Shown: in pieces, positions 1 through 12,700 of the stretch
Layout: each line of letters opens with the position of its first letter
How positions within the stretch are numbered: position 1 is the stretch's first letter
From: Melitaea cinxia
Lineage: Eukaryota > Arthropoda > Insecta > Lepidoptera > Nymphalidae
NCBI RefSeq assembly: GCF_905220565.1
Contig: NC_059398.1
Coordinates: 3,805,177 to 3,869,176 of the forward strand
Length of the DNA stretch: 64,000 nucleotides
Reading direction: 5' to 3'
Translations under genes and position numbers: made by a program
The notes under the pieces: model-generated
The model's input: only the letters and a program-made list of their open reading frames with translations
Database searches by the model: none
Told to the model about the DNA's origin: nothing

Positions 1-71
1 TACAACGAATCACCGCAAAATTGTAACATAATGATGTTACATAGACATGGAGCAGGAGGTATGCACTGTAA

Positions 72-298
72 TCTATAATATATAAAAATTTCGTGTCACG
101 ATGTATGATTCAGATAAACTCCGAAACTACTGAACCAATTTTTATCAGATTTTGTAAGCATCTGTAATTTGGTCCAACTTAAGAGATTGGGTAGTTTTTA
201 TCTCAATTGGACCCGGTAGGTGGCGCTGCTATCGGTATGTAAGCTATCGAATTTGGTAGCTGTTTCCCGGGCAGGACAACGTCTGCTGGGTCCGCTAA
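72..298 (+). mobile_element. Short non-autonomous Helitron
   Basis: Starts TCTATAATATATAAAAATT after an A and ends GGGTCCGCTAA. The 3' CTAA fits the CTRR rule, and a short GC hairpin lies just before it (GCAGGAC/GTCTGC region). No coding capacity. Confidence 0.6.
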
Positions 299-2204
299 AT
301 CTAAATCATGCTGACACATACATTTATCTTATTAATTAAAAATTAGCATTATGTTCCTATAAATTATGTTATTAATTAGAAATATTTTTGATTCGATCAA
401 ATATTTATTTCTTTTATCATTTATTTAAGAGAAAACGTAAAAAACCTAAAAAGAAACTATAAAACGTAAGCTGTGAGTTTTCTTAAATAAAATAAAAGTA
501 AATATGTTATGTAATCACTGATCCGTAATGACTAAATGACACGGAGTGAAATGGAGGTCAGGATGCGAAAGAAAGGAAGATTGTGCCTTCCGGTTCTCGT
601 GTTCACTGTATTAGTCTGTGCACGTAAAATATTACACGTAATTTTTATTTATTTGTTTTTTTCTCCTATTTTTACAACTACGTCGGCAAACAAACGTACG
701 ACCAACGTGATGGTAAGCGATTACCGTAGCTCATAGACGCCTGCAACAGTAGAAGCATCGCAAAAGCGCGTTACTGAACTCTATCCCTGGTCCTTCCCAA
801 GAACTTTCGTTAGTTTACTCACCAGAGGAACACAAACCTGCTTGAGAATAATATTAAAAGAAGTTTATCAAAAAGTGATAATCTCATCGCGCTCGCAAGG
901 CTCAAAATGGCTGTGTACGTACACACTGTTCTGATTCAGTTTATTTTGTTACGGTTATTAATTTGTACCATATTATATGTAGATATCAGATGTCATCAGT
1001 ACTTACGTTTTGTTAAGAGTTTGTAAAGTCGGCTCCAGAAACAGAGTATACGTCGAATTTATACTAATTTTTTCGCTATCAAAGATTTCCACTGAAAAGA
1101 TTAAAGATATTAAATATTAATTACTCGTAAGTATAACATAGTAAAAAATAAAGTTATAAATAAATAGGAAAATTATCAATTTACTCGCCAAACAAAATAT
1201 TATAAATGATTATTGATTGTGATATTAATTCTATATGTGGTAGCTTGTTATTAGCTTTTATTTTTATTTATTCAAATTCTGTATTAGTTATAGTAATAAT
1301 AAGCTGTAAGCTATCCAAATAAAATAAAAATAAAAAATAAAAATAAAATAAAAATTAAATGTATATTCATTTTACTTTACACGTACAACACGTATTCCTA
1401 ACCGTACTTACTGATTTTTTCTTTTAGCAGACTTCTTATAATCGTTATTTTAAATGTCGATTTTGGTTCTAGATTTACAAAACACTTTAACATCACTAGG
1501 CTTTTAGACGAGACTTCTTTACATTCCGCGCCCATTGTAGTTATCACCTAAAACAAATATACAACAATATACTATCGATAGTTATTTATTTATTTATTTA
1601 TTTATTGATACTTTATTGCACAATACATTAAAGAATTGTACAAAAGGCGGGCTTAATGCTAAAAGCATTCTCTACCAGCCAACCTTAGGACGTACAAGAG
1701 CAGAGGTTTGTAGGTGTGCCACAAAATCGGGTATTAGTAAAAATTCAGATAAAGAAGAAAAAAAAGGAGGAAATATAAGGTAAAGTTAGTGGCTATATAG
1801 TTATATATAGAGGGAAGATTTTATTTTTCTTTGTATATATATATGTTAAAAAATTCTTTCACCAGTAGAATGTTACATTATAGTGACATAGGCTATATTT
1901 AATGAGAGAAAACGGGACTGTACCAATTTTCTAATCCACGAATGCGAAATCGCGACGGAAATCTAGTTAAATATGAAATTTAAAAAAAAACGTAATTCCA
2001 ATGTCAAGTATAAGTTCTTTATTGTTAGATTGTTCAAGTCTTTATTCTAAATGAGTAACAAACACAGCAATATCACACGTAACAGAAACAATACAACAAC
2101 ATGAATTACAATCGATCTATGTAGGTATGTATGTCTATTTATTGAGTTGTTTCCTATTATTATTTATAAAATTAAACTGTACACCTACACCGTCAATATA
2201 TCAT

Positions 2205-2345
2205 CTTTGCCCTAAGGTTGCCTGAACAAGATTGCTTTCAAGCAGTAAGGCCGGCTTTTGTACATTTTTTCTTTACAAATTATTGCTTGTTTATTTTATT
2301 TGTTTGGTGTACAATAAAGCGTTAAATAATAATAATAAATAAATA
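2205..2345 (+). mobile_element. LINE 3' tail
   Basis: The phrases GGTTGCCTGAACAAGATTGC, AAGGCCGGCTTTTGTACATT and GGTGTACAATAAAGCGTTAA and an AATA repeat form the usual tail of an abundant lepidopteran LINE. The same tail in reverse is at 1583-1700, 2805-2880 and 19330-19450. Confidence 0.55.
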
Positions 2346-2555
2346 ATACAACACAAAATACAACAAGAATACATAAGACACATGGTCGTGTAATTCGTAT
2401 CTGACGTAACGCATCGCACAGCTTTTTCTTGATTTTTCGATTATCGTTTATTTAACAAGATTAAGAATTAATATATTGCTGAAGACATATTAATAAAATA
2501 GAATAGAATATACTTTATTACCCACCACTCAGAAAAGATTTACATGAAAGAGTCA

Positions 2556-2785
2556 TCTATACAAAAAAATAAAATTGGAGTGTCTGTATGTGATATTAAA
2601 ATAACCACTTTTTACAAAATTCATATGGATACACGGTACATATGCCAAAATAAAATAAAAATTGACGGGATTTTCACTGGCTGTTAGCTGATGTTATAAC
2701 GATTTTATTTTATTTTATAACTCTGCGAACTGAACAATAAATAGTTTGTTAAATTCCACGCAGAAGAAGTCGCGGGCACAGCTAG
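2556..2785 (+). mobile_element. Short non-autonomous Helitron
   Basis: Begins A|TCTATACAAAA and ends GTCGCGGGCACAGCTAG|T, so both TC and CTAG ends and an A|T insertion site are present. The middle (GGAGTGTCTGTATGTGATAT) matches a second copy at 11812, which is cut off at its 3' side. Confidence 0.65.
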
Positions 2786-2938
2786 TTTAAACATAAATGA
2801 TGTAATGTATAAAGGTGGTCTTATCGCTAAGTAGCGATTTCTTCCAAACAACCTTTAATATGACACTTCATGTATTCTCCTAGTTGTCGTACATGTTCAA
2901 GACACAACCAAAAATACAACTTATATAATATATTATAA

Positions 2939-3195
2939 TCAATATTATAAAGCTGAAGAGTTTGTTTGTTTGTATATTTGTTTGAACGCGCTAATCTCAG
3001 GGACTGTAATTCCGTTAACCGGAGTTTGATTAAATGCTTTCAGTACTAGAGAGCCCATTTATCGAAGAAGGCTATAGGCAATATATCACATCACGCTAAG
3101 ATTAATAGGAACGGAGCACTAATGAAGACTGTTTCAAAATCGGATTTTTTTTCAAGTAACTATTCAATGCGGACGAAGTCGTGGGCAGCAGCTAG
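2939..3195 (+). mobile_element. Short non-autonomous Helitron downstream of integrin paralogue 1
   Basis: A|TCAATATTATAAAGCTGAAG at the left and GGGCAGCAGCTAG|T at the right. The internal GTTTGAACGCGCTAATCTCA phrase is shared by many lepidopteran copies. Lies about 110 bases beyond the proposed 3' end of paralogue 1. Confidence 0.7.
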
Positions 3196-3305
3196 TATAT
3201 TATAGTCAATACTAATTATAATTTTATACGTACAGTATTTTTAACCACGTATGCGTCCATTTCGAGGATTATCAGTGCAGGTAAAGATTTCCACATAACA
3301 GATCC

Positions 3306-3311
3306 TTTATT
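3306..3311 (-). terminator. Polyadenylation signal of integrin paralogue 1
   Basis: AATAAA on the minus strand begins three bases after the proposed TAA stop at 3316-3314. The following sequence is AT-rich and then enters Helitron debris at 3195. This position favours the spliced C-terminal model. Confidence 0.5.
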
Positions 3312-3313
3312 AG

Positions 3314-3714
3314 TTATCTAAAAAAGATATAGAAAACATCATTCTTGTAAATTACATCATGCTCATACATAATGTTTTTTCTTAAATAAAATAATTTATT
3401 TTTCAGTATGCCAATCGGGATTAAAGTAAAGATTTTTTTACTATACAGAAACAGGTACTCGATGATTACTAGTAAAGTAATATCAAAAAATATTAACAAT
3501 AATCGCATAAAATAGAATTAAATTTTTAATTATTATGAAGACATTATCATCACTTATGTGATAACACAATTCAATAGCGAAACCCAATGGAAACCAAATC
3601 GGCAAATTATTAAAAAATAAATGTTTTACCGTAAATAAATCTCGAACATCTATTGTTGGACTAGTTTCCGTGTCTTGAAGTTCAGTCAACGTAACGTTTC
3701 GATCATACGATACA
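3314..3714 (-). CDS. C-terminal exons of integrin paralogue 1 (membrane-proximal, membrane and tail; uncertain)
   Basis: Exon 3714 onwards reads VSYDRNVTLTELQDTETSP and then a hydrophobic run LPIWFPLGFAIELCYH. Reading straight on reaches a stop at 3485-3483. A GTGATG donor at 3553 joined to a TAG acceptor at 3470-3469 (85-bp intron) instead gives a longer membrane segment followed by PIGILKNKLFYLRKN and a stop at 3316-3314, three bases before AATAAA. The IGILKNK stretch lines up with the IGFFQRK exon of the plus-strand paralogue, so the second model is preferred. The conserved GFFKR motif is badly eroded. Confidence 0.5.
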
Positions 3715-6700
3715 CTAAAATAATAAATATTGATTATTATAATTACAAGAAAAACTTAAATTGAATATGCCATTTTGTTACAAAAAAAGTTTTAAATTTT
3801 TTTAAATACAATTCATAAAATTAAAAATAGTTATTCGCAACACAGATTACGAATAACCACGGTAACTCAGTAAGAGTAATTGAACAAGTCAGTATCAGCC
3901 AATTTCAATAATGTGTATGTTTCTCTTCACTTACTATATCAGAAATATAAGTATTCTAAAATAAAACCAGTCGTAACAAGACTTAAGAAATAAAAATTAT
4001 TCACTCGACATATTCTGAAATTACATGACCAATTAATCTTTTACTATTAAAATGCTAACGCTAATCTTATCCAGGAGTTGTCACTTGCGGGTGTGACTGT
4101 GTGACAGAAAATGTAACCATTAATAACGGCAAGATTGAAAAGTAATCTGCGTTATATAATATATACACAAAAAATATATATGTACAATGACCTGAACACA
4201 ACTGAATAATTTATGAAATTTATTTTCAGTATTCTTAAATAAAAAAAGGTTAAATAAGCAATAACTCACTAGTCAATAATAATTTCGGTCGTATTAAGGT
4301 TAAATGGTATTCTTATGGCTTGTCTCACGGCCTCTTTTACACCAGAGGCAGCACAGGTATTATACAAAAAAACTGTTACGTTCACGCCATCATCCCTGTT
4401 GGTTGCTTTACTCGTGTCTAGGCGAATGTAAATTGGACGCTGAAATTAAAGCACTTTACTTAAATTAACTTTTTGGTGGTTTAATCTACAGCTTCCTATA
4501 GAAGTTTTACTGACTGACTGAGCTTGGAGGTGAGATTACGTGTGGGATTGTTTATAGAATTCTGAAAATAAGGCACTCTACTTAGATTAAACTTATGCTA
4601 TTTACAACTATGTATAGAAGCTTCTGTCTTCCGTTAACTGCGTAATTTTTTAGTAACTCAACCTCCTGACCAGGCCTGACCAGGATGACAAACAAGTGTG
4701 CGATCCACCTAATGGTTAGCGATTACCGTAGCCTATAGACACCTGCAACACCAGAGTATCGCAAGCGTGTTGCCATTTCTACCCCCGTCCTTGCCAAAGA
4801 GCTCTGCCAGATTACTCACCACAGGAACACATAAGTGAGAGCTGTATTATTTAGCCCCGCCGCGTTAGCGCAACGGTCACAGCCATGGATTGTACCTGTT
4901 GCGTTGACGGTTGCGGGTTCGATCCCCGCACATGACAAACATTTGTATTGGCCATACAGGTGTTTGCCGTGGTCTGGGTGTTTGTGCAGTCCTTGTGGGT
5001 CTCCCCACCGCGCCTCGGAGAGCACGTTAAGCCGTCGGTCCCGGTTGTTATCATGTACACCTGATAGCTATCGTTACTCCGATCGTTACTACAATATATC
5101 CGCCAACCCGCATTGGAACAGCGTGGTGGATTAAGCTCTGATCCTTCTCCTACATGGGGATCCTATGCCCAGTAGTGGGATATTACAGGCTGAAGCGATA
5201 ATTTAGCTGTGATCCTCTTTGAGGTTGAGGTACTTCCCCGAACGGACTCCAGATTTTAAGCAGAATATTTCCTGATGTACTCTATCTCAAAAACATGTTA
5301 CAGACTTAATCTGCCAGTCAAACTTTTACAAACCTCTTCATGTCTTCCAATGTTTATCAAGTCGCATTTATACAAATCTTCTTTAATTTGAATACATCCC
5401 ACAACTGATGCCTGTAAAAAATAAAAAAAAAAATTTAAAACTTAATTGCATAATAACAACAAAAATATTTCTAACATTTTTTTTTTATCTCAACAAAGAT
5501 CGTAATATATTTTTATTTTTAAATTCGAGTTTTTAATTAATATTTTTTTTTAATTTTTATTTATGTATTTATACTTAATGATACACCACAACTACATGAT
5601 AGACACACAATAAACATATTTTAAGACTAGCTGTGCCCTTCGGTTTTACCCGCGTTAATTTGAGGACAAATTAACCACATACGTAACATTTATCGTTGTG
5701 CATAATACTTGAGTTATTACTCGAGTTTTATAACGCTCTGGTGAGATTGTGTTGTGTGGCGCCTTAATGCCAGCGGTTGCGGATTCGATTCCCGCTTGGG
5801 ATGCATATTTGCAGGAGGTTGGAGTAGCGTGGTCAAACAAGCTGCTACCCTTCTCCTACATGGAGAAAGGGACCTAAGATAACAGTGGAATATTACAAGT
5901 TGAATCAATGAATTAATCAATCAAAATATAAAACAAATGTTAAAAATATGTTAAAATATCTTTAACATGTTTGTATATACCTTGACACCGGTTACTGTGA
6001 TACGCGCGCAAGAGTCATATGTCACGTTACCGTCGTTCCTTACTACAACTGTAATATTTTCAGATTCACTCGACCCAAGTATATACACATCCCCGTATCT
6101 AAAACTTTTAAAATATTAGATGTTAGTAAACAATAAATAAATTATAAATATATATCTTTAATATATACACAAGTCATCTGTTAAAGCCTCGCTCGTTTCA
6201 GCCCATAATATCCCACTGCTGGGCCTTCCTCATTTGGGAGAAGGGTCAGAGCTGAATTCACCATGCTGCTCCAATGCGGTTTGGCAGATATATTTCCTAC
6301 TATGAGTAGCGATCGCTTTCAGGTGTGAATGATAACAACCGGGATCGACGATTTAACGTTCTCTCCGAGGGGAGACGAACAAGGACTCCACAAACATCCA
6401 GACCACGGCAAACATCTGTATGGCCAATACAAATGTTTTTCATGTGAGGGGATCGAACCCGCAACCGCCAGCGAAACAGCTACAAACCAGTGCTGTGACT
6501 GTTGCGTCAAGGCGTCATCATTAAAGCCTAAGATAAGCGAATCAATTCTTGTGTTATAGGTTACAGCCGACTATTATAAATAGACACCTTTTTTGATAGA
6601 AATATAACTTACTTATGTTATAAATTTATTGGAACTTTTACTTCATATTGACTTTTGAGTCGTCATTTAACAAATTAATTATGTATTATTATATTATTTA

Positions 6701-9700
6701 AAAAAAAAAAAAAAAACATTTCCAAACGTCACCTGTAGCCGAATTGATTCGGAATATAGAGTGTGCCTTCGAAAAACTCAACAGTTAATACATAAAACTA
6801 ATATAAACAAAAGTGAATGCCTAATGTTTAAACCTTTTTTTTTCAGTTTTCCCGTACTTTGTAAAAGGTCCTTTTATGGCATGAACTGTGTTGAAAATTG
6901 TACAAAAAATTATTATAGAAAATTTCTGAAAATTTAATGACTATTTCTATCTCACAAGTTCAACAGTTTGACAGACAGCATATCGAGTCAGTTTGCAATT
7001 AATTTTTACATATAAGCTCGTATAGTGTCATTTTTGTAATGTTTATAAATAAAATATTTACTCGTCGGTCTTGATTTGCGGAATTGACAAACGCGGCACG
7101 CAGTCGTTTTCTCTACACCGTCTTACAACGTCCAAAACAGTCTCAGACGTACTATAATTATTTATCATAAAAAAAGACTTATCATAATCTGTAAATAATT
7201 ATAAAATGTGTCATAAGAATGAAATGGTCAATTTTATTGCGTACATAGATTTGTTACAAACAATTTGAAGCAAAATCCTTTACTAGTTTATTAACAGCAA
7301 GAAACAGCAAGATTTATTTTTATAAGCAAGAAACATTTACCCAAAATAACCTTCTTAGTCTGTCTTTATTTTTCAATATGCATAACATAAGAAATCTTTA
7401 AATTAATAAATTTGACAAACAAGATGGATGATCATTGTTTTAGTATGCTAGAAACACTGCAGTGTTAAGCATTCTTTTCGGCTTGCGAAGTAATATCGTG
7501 ACTCTTTCTATTTAAATAAAGGTAGCAGATACCAATTACAAAAATAAGAAAAATACACAGACAAATACTAAAAAAAAAAAACATCGAAAGAAGACAATAA
7601 GAAGATCCTCAATTTTTTTTCTTTTTTATTTGTTTGAAAAGTATTATAATGAAATAGTAAAAAATATGTTTCACACACAGAAAATAAAGTAATATGAGGC
7701 CAAGAAATTCAAGAAATTTTAAGCAAATCTCTGCAAGTGTATTCCAATTTTAGCAGACGACGTAATGTGTTTGTTTCTTACCTGGATTATCAAAGCGTCT
7801 GGTATCTAATTCGACATTCACTTTGAACTTGTAGTCGCCGGGATCTGTATCGTTCTGAAAACAAATAATATACACGCTGTAATCTGAAATTGCTTGCTAG
7901 CAATGAACTGTTAGAAAAAAAGCCTTCATATAAAAACTAAGAGTACGATGTCAATTCGCAACATTTTTCACTGGGCCAGTACAAGAATTAAAAAAAAGTC
8001 AATCATCACAAGCCAGACAGTGATCAACGCACACATTGACTATACTGAGATAGGAAATATGTGTATCCACTTGATGGTAAGCAACCCGCAGCCTATCTAC
8101 ATCTGACCCTCACCATAAGAACACCACAACACAGGAGACCAAAACTGTCAGGATGTGGTCTTTTGAAAATTTGAGTTACTCAGACAGAAAGTCGTACTGG
8201 TCGAAATTTTAATAAGATATATCAAGCCATGCTTCAACTGAATAAAAATGTGTCGATGAGTGCTACATATAAAATATCGATAGGGCACAGTAGGAAAAAT
8301 TCTGCTCAAAATCTGGAAGAGCCCAACTGGAGAATAACTTTGAAATTACAGAAGATCACAGCTAAATAATAGATACTGCTATCAAGCAGTGTTGTGTTTC
8401 TGTGGTGAGTAAAGTGACCAGAGCTCCTGAGGGGATTGAGGGTAGAATCGGCAACGCGCTTGCGATGCTTGTAGTGTTGCAGGCGTCTATAAGCTACGAT
8501 TATCGATTACCATCAGGTGACCCGTACGCTTGCTCGCCGACCTAGTTGTAAAAAAAATAAAAAATAAAAACTTTAAAATACATACCAACAGAACCAAAAT
8601 CTCATTTGTATATAACGTTTCTTTCGTCGTAATATCAATTGTGTATGTACCATTCATTATTTGAGCCGGGTCTCCAATTATATTCGTTCTCACATTGAGT
8701 TCTGAAAGCAAAATTGAGTAATTCTACTTTAACAACGTCGAAATATAGAGATTCATGTTCTACGTGTCCTTACAAGAGGCTTACTATTACATTATGTTTT
8801 CGATTAATTTATTTATTACGTATGCTAAAAATCAAACTGAAACCATGCCAAATTTCATAATTATATAATATCTAATAAGTCAGGGTGTTCAATTGTATTT
8901 TTTGTAGTAAAATCTTTTCTATATTTATCCAACTATAACACAGAAAACCTGGACAACGGATAATAACCGGTAAATAACGGATATAATCGTATAAAACAAT
9001 AAAACAAGCTTAAAATAAATTTATTCTTTACTCGATTGTTTAGTGGTCTAAACATATTTAAATAGAATTAGACAACACGAATAAGTATATAAATATAGAT
9101 ATAGATATATACATATATAGATATGGGTACACAGATAAAAAAAAGAAATTGAATATTGTATTACAATTATATGTTGACAAGCATTAATTCCGCCGATAAA
9201 CTGTTACGCAATTTGGCGGATTATGAAATTGTTCAGTATTTGGTCAAATAAAGAATTTCTTATTATCATTACTGATACAGATATAGGTATAGATAAAGAT
9301 GCATACTTACTACCAGATATTTCATTTGCCTTTGGTGGAAACGTGACGTTTACAGATACAGTAACTGTAAAATTCATGTCATCTTCTTTTACCCTCTGAA
9401 AGTAAAAGAATTAAATTTAATCGAATTATCGCTTAACAAATTGCTAATCGATATTTTTTAAGACACGTAAACATACACAAGGTCATATCCATTGCGTAAA
9501 TCGATACTTTGCAAGACAAAGTGTGGCTACTTAGTCACTAGACAAAATGTAACGTATAATAATGAACAGCAAATTAGTAAAAAATATATATAATTTTTTG
9601 GTATTATTTGTATTTATCAGATATATTTTCAATTTTTTATCACAAAATAGCAAAAATTAAATTTAACTTACTTCTCAAAGTATTAGATTTCTTTTTCGTG

Positions 9701-12700
9701 ACTTACTAGCCGTTAAGCATTTAAGTATTACAAAAAAAATATTTTAATAATTAATAACACAACCTAGATGCATTTAAAATTATTTAAATGTTTGAGATAT
9801 AAAAGTTTGCCTCTAAGTTACCTCCTTTCCTATAAGTAAGGCTGTAACAGTTACATTGATGAATGGTATACTGCGAAATAAAGCCACTTTACCATCATTC
9901 GGCGACCCAACGACCAACACTAAAAATAAACATAAATATATTTTCATCTAAGTTAATAAATTAATTTAATAAATTAAAAAGAATAAATAAATAAACAAAT
10001 TAATCTGGAGCAGCTTATTAGGGGAAGTTCCTAAGCCTTATAGAAGATTAGAGCTAAATGCTCTTGCGTAGATCTGTGTTCCTATGGTGAGTAAGGTGAC
10101 CAGAACTCCTGTGGAAGGTCAGGGGTAGGGTTGGCAACATCCACGCAATGTTTCTGGTGTTACAGCTGTCTATAAGCTACGGTAATCGCTTATCACCACA
10201 GGCCGTATGCTTGTCTGCCACCCTAGTTGTAATTTTTACTATTAAAACGGCACTATTTGTCAACCGCAGTGATCACAGCAACTGAAAAGTGATCGTGGAT
10301 TGGATCCCCACACATCAAGCAGTACTATAGTCCATACTCACGCATTTACGTGATAAGACACCTTACATGACAAGCATAAAATTACAAGCTCAGCAGTCTG
10401 TTAATTTGTAAAATAGTCATTTCCGAATCTTAATATAGGATTCACATTTTACTGGGCTATTAAGTGTGAAATGGTAAAAAAAAAAATACCGAAATAATTT
10501 TATAAACAAAAAAAAGCTCATCTTACATTTTCCGCCATTTTCGTGAAAATCTATAACAGGCAGGATGCTAAACCCGAATGATTTGTAGGGTACATTACTA
10601 ATCTTCTGCATATCCGTTAACTCGGTAACCTTAATTGATTTGATTGCTTTATTTTGTAACAACTTCGTGATCATAAAACCGGATAGTATGTAAACAGATC
10701 CTTTCCCTGATTTTTCGTAGGGCGCACTTATAAATATTTCTGGAAAAATTATAGTTATTGTGCTAAATTTTTTATAAAATATATATCTAACTTATTTCTA
10801 AAAATTTTCAAGCTGTTTCAATTTGTGTAAAAGATCTGTATTTCAGAGTTTTCATGGCGAAACTAATCTTAACAAAATTCCTGCAACTGAACAGCTCCCG
10901 GAAGAAAGGAAAAATGAAATAGCATTCGTAATTTTTAGTTTCCTTGTGAAATTATGTGAAAATGAATAAGTATTAATATTTGTGATGAAATGTATTAAAA
11001 ACTCTGCAGAATGATTTTTGAGATTGAAGAATTCATTCCTAATGACCCGAAGGTAGGTCGTAACGACAACAGCATAACTTTACAAATTAAAATACTTCAG
11101 AATTTTTCTTTTTTTTTCTTGTAAATATTAATATCGTTTTCTTTAAATGAGATATTTAGAAGAATCTAACTATAGAGCTTAAAATACTTATCATTTCAAA
11201 ATTCTTTAGAAATAAAAGCTCCTTGATGACAAAAAGTTTCAATACCTGGTAAACCATCTCCATCAATATCACTAGAACCAATAGCTGTTCCGAAACGTGA
11301 ACCGTCTTCAACCCCATGCACACACAGGTAGTAATTGCTTTTAAAAGTGGACTGTAATAATGCAAATTCATTTATAACTACTACTACTAGTTTTTCGATA
11401 ACATCATAAAAATTATATTATCAAAATTCTAGCATGAATTATGCCTTTTAAGGCAATGATTAGACTGAACCATATTATGTAAGTAATAGACATAGATTTA
11501 AACAGTTAGAAATTTTCTAGTAAAAATTCTGAAAGAACATAAATACCTTTCTTCCTCCTAAATAGAAATGTACAGCACCATGTTCATACATAACCACGTC
11601 GTTTGTCTGCGCTGGCGCACCGACCAACAATTCTGAATAACCATCGCCGTTTAAATCAACGCTATGGAGTGACGCACCATACATTGAATTCATTGAATCA
11701 TCTTCTATTATAATCGGTTTCGATCTACCTTGTAGTATTTTCATTTCATTCTTACTAGTATCATAGTGTAAGAAGCCAATCTGAAAGTATAGTTGTACAT
11801 GTAAATCTGTATCTATGCAAAAAAAAAAAATTGGAGTGTCTGTTTGTAATATTAAAGTAACCGCTTTTTACTAAATGCATATGGATGTATACACGGTACA
11901 TATAAAAAAATAACATTTTTTACAATTTTTGTTCGTATGTCTGTTGTCTATTTGTCTGTCTGTTTGTTCCGGCTAATCTCTGAAATGGCTGGACCGATTT
12001 TGACGGGACTTTCACTGGCAGATAACTGATGTAGTAAGAAGTAACTTAGGCTACTTTTATTTTAGAAATTTATTTATTTTATTTGTAATATATCTAGCAA
12101 TATATTGCAGTATTAGATTTATATTGTTTACCTGTATATTGCGCTGTATATAAGCTAAGTAAATTATGACAAAAATTTTCTTGTACTTAATCGCTTTAGC
12201 CTGTAATATCCCACTACTGGGCATAGGCCTCTTTCCCCATGTAGGAGAAGGACCAGAGCTTAATCTACCCCGCTTGTACTTAATATCAATATACAATACA
12301 AAAAGCCACTTACTGCGCCTGCGTGTCTGCTCTGCGAGGTCATACCAAATGCGTATAATATATTATAATTATTAAAAAATACACCAGCAGCAAACGAGCC
12401 TAAAAATAAATAAAATTACGGTATAAAACCTCGGGTAAAAATAATTGGCTAAGTTTGTAGACATAAAACAAATATTAACACAAACCCTTACCTACTTACT
12501 GGAAGGTAGCATATAAGCGGCAGCTAGTATGATAGCTTCGAAATGTGGATACTTAATACACACTTAAAGTATAAAAATAAATATATTAAAAAATGTTGTC
12601 CGCTATTTATTACACAGCAGAAAATGTCTTGCTCACAATCTGGAGCACCCCGACTGAACAAGTATGAACTCAACCTTACAAAAAATGACAGCCAAAAAAT

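Noticed and set aside
4860..4935. tRNA gene suggested by A- and B-box sequences
   Set aside because: The boxes belong to a dispersed SINE with about a dozen copies or fragments in this window; no acceptor or anticodon stem can be folded.
4816..6559. Several 60-100 codon frames around 4.8-6.6 kb, both strands
   Set aside because: All lie in SINE A or family-D repeats and recur in the same form at 22.3 kb and 43.8 kb.
7062..7163. Acceptor TATAG at about 7164 for the CRENDC exon of integrin paralogue 1, which would break the frame and suggest a pseudogene
   Set aside because: An acceptor 25 bases upstream (exon start 7188) keeps the frame open and completes the codon left by exon 7782. No lesion is needed.
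12500..12562. Possible propeller exon on the minus strand reading EAIILAAAYMLPSS with a GTAAGT donor
   Set aside because: It does not keep frame with exon 11780 (one base over, and the next donor includes a stop). A better exon at 12314-12399 fits phase on both sides and the expected blade spacing.
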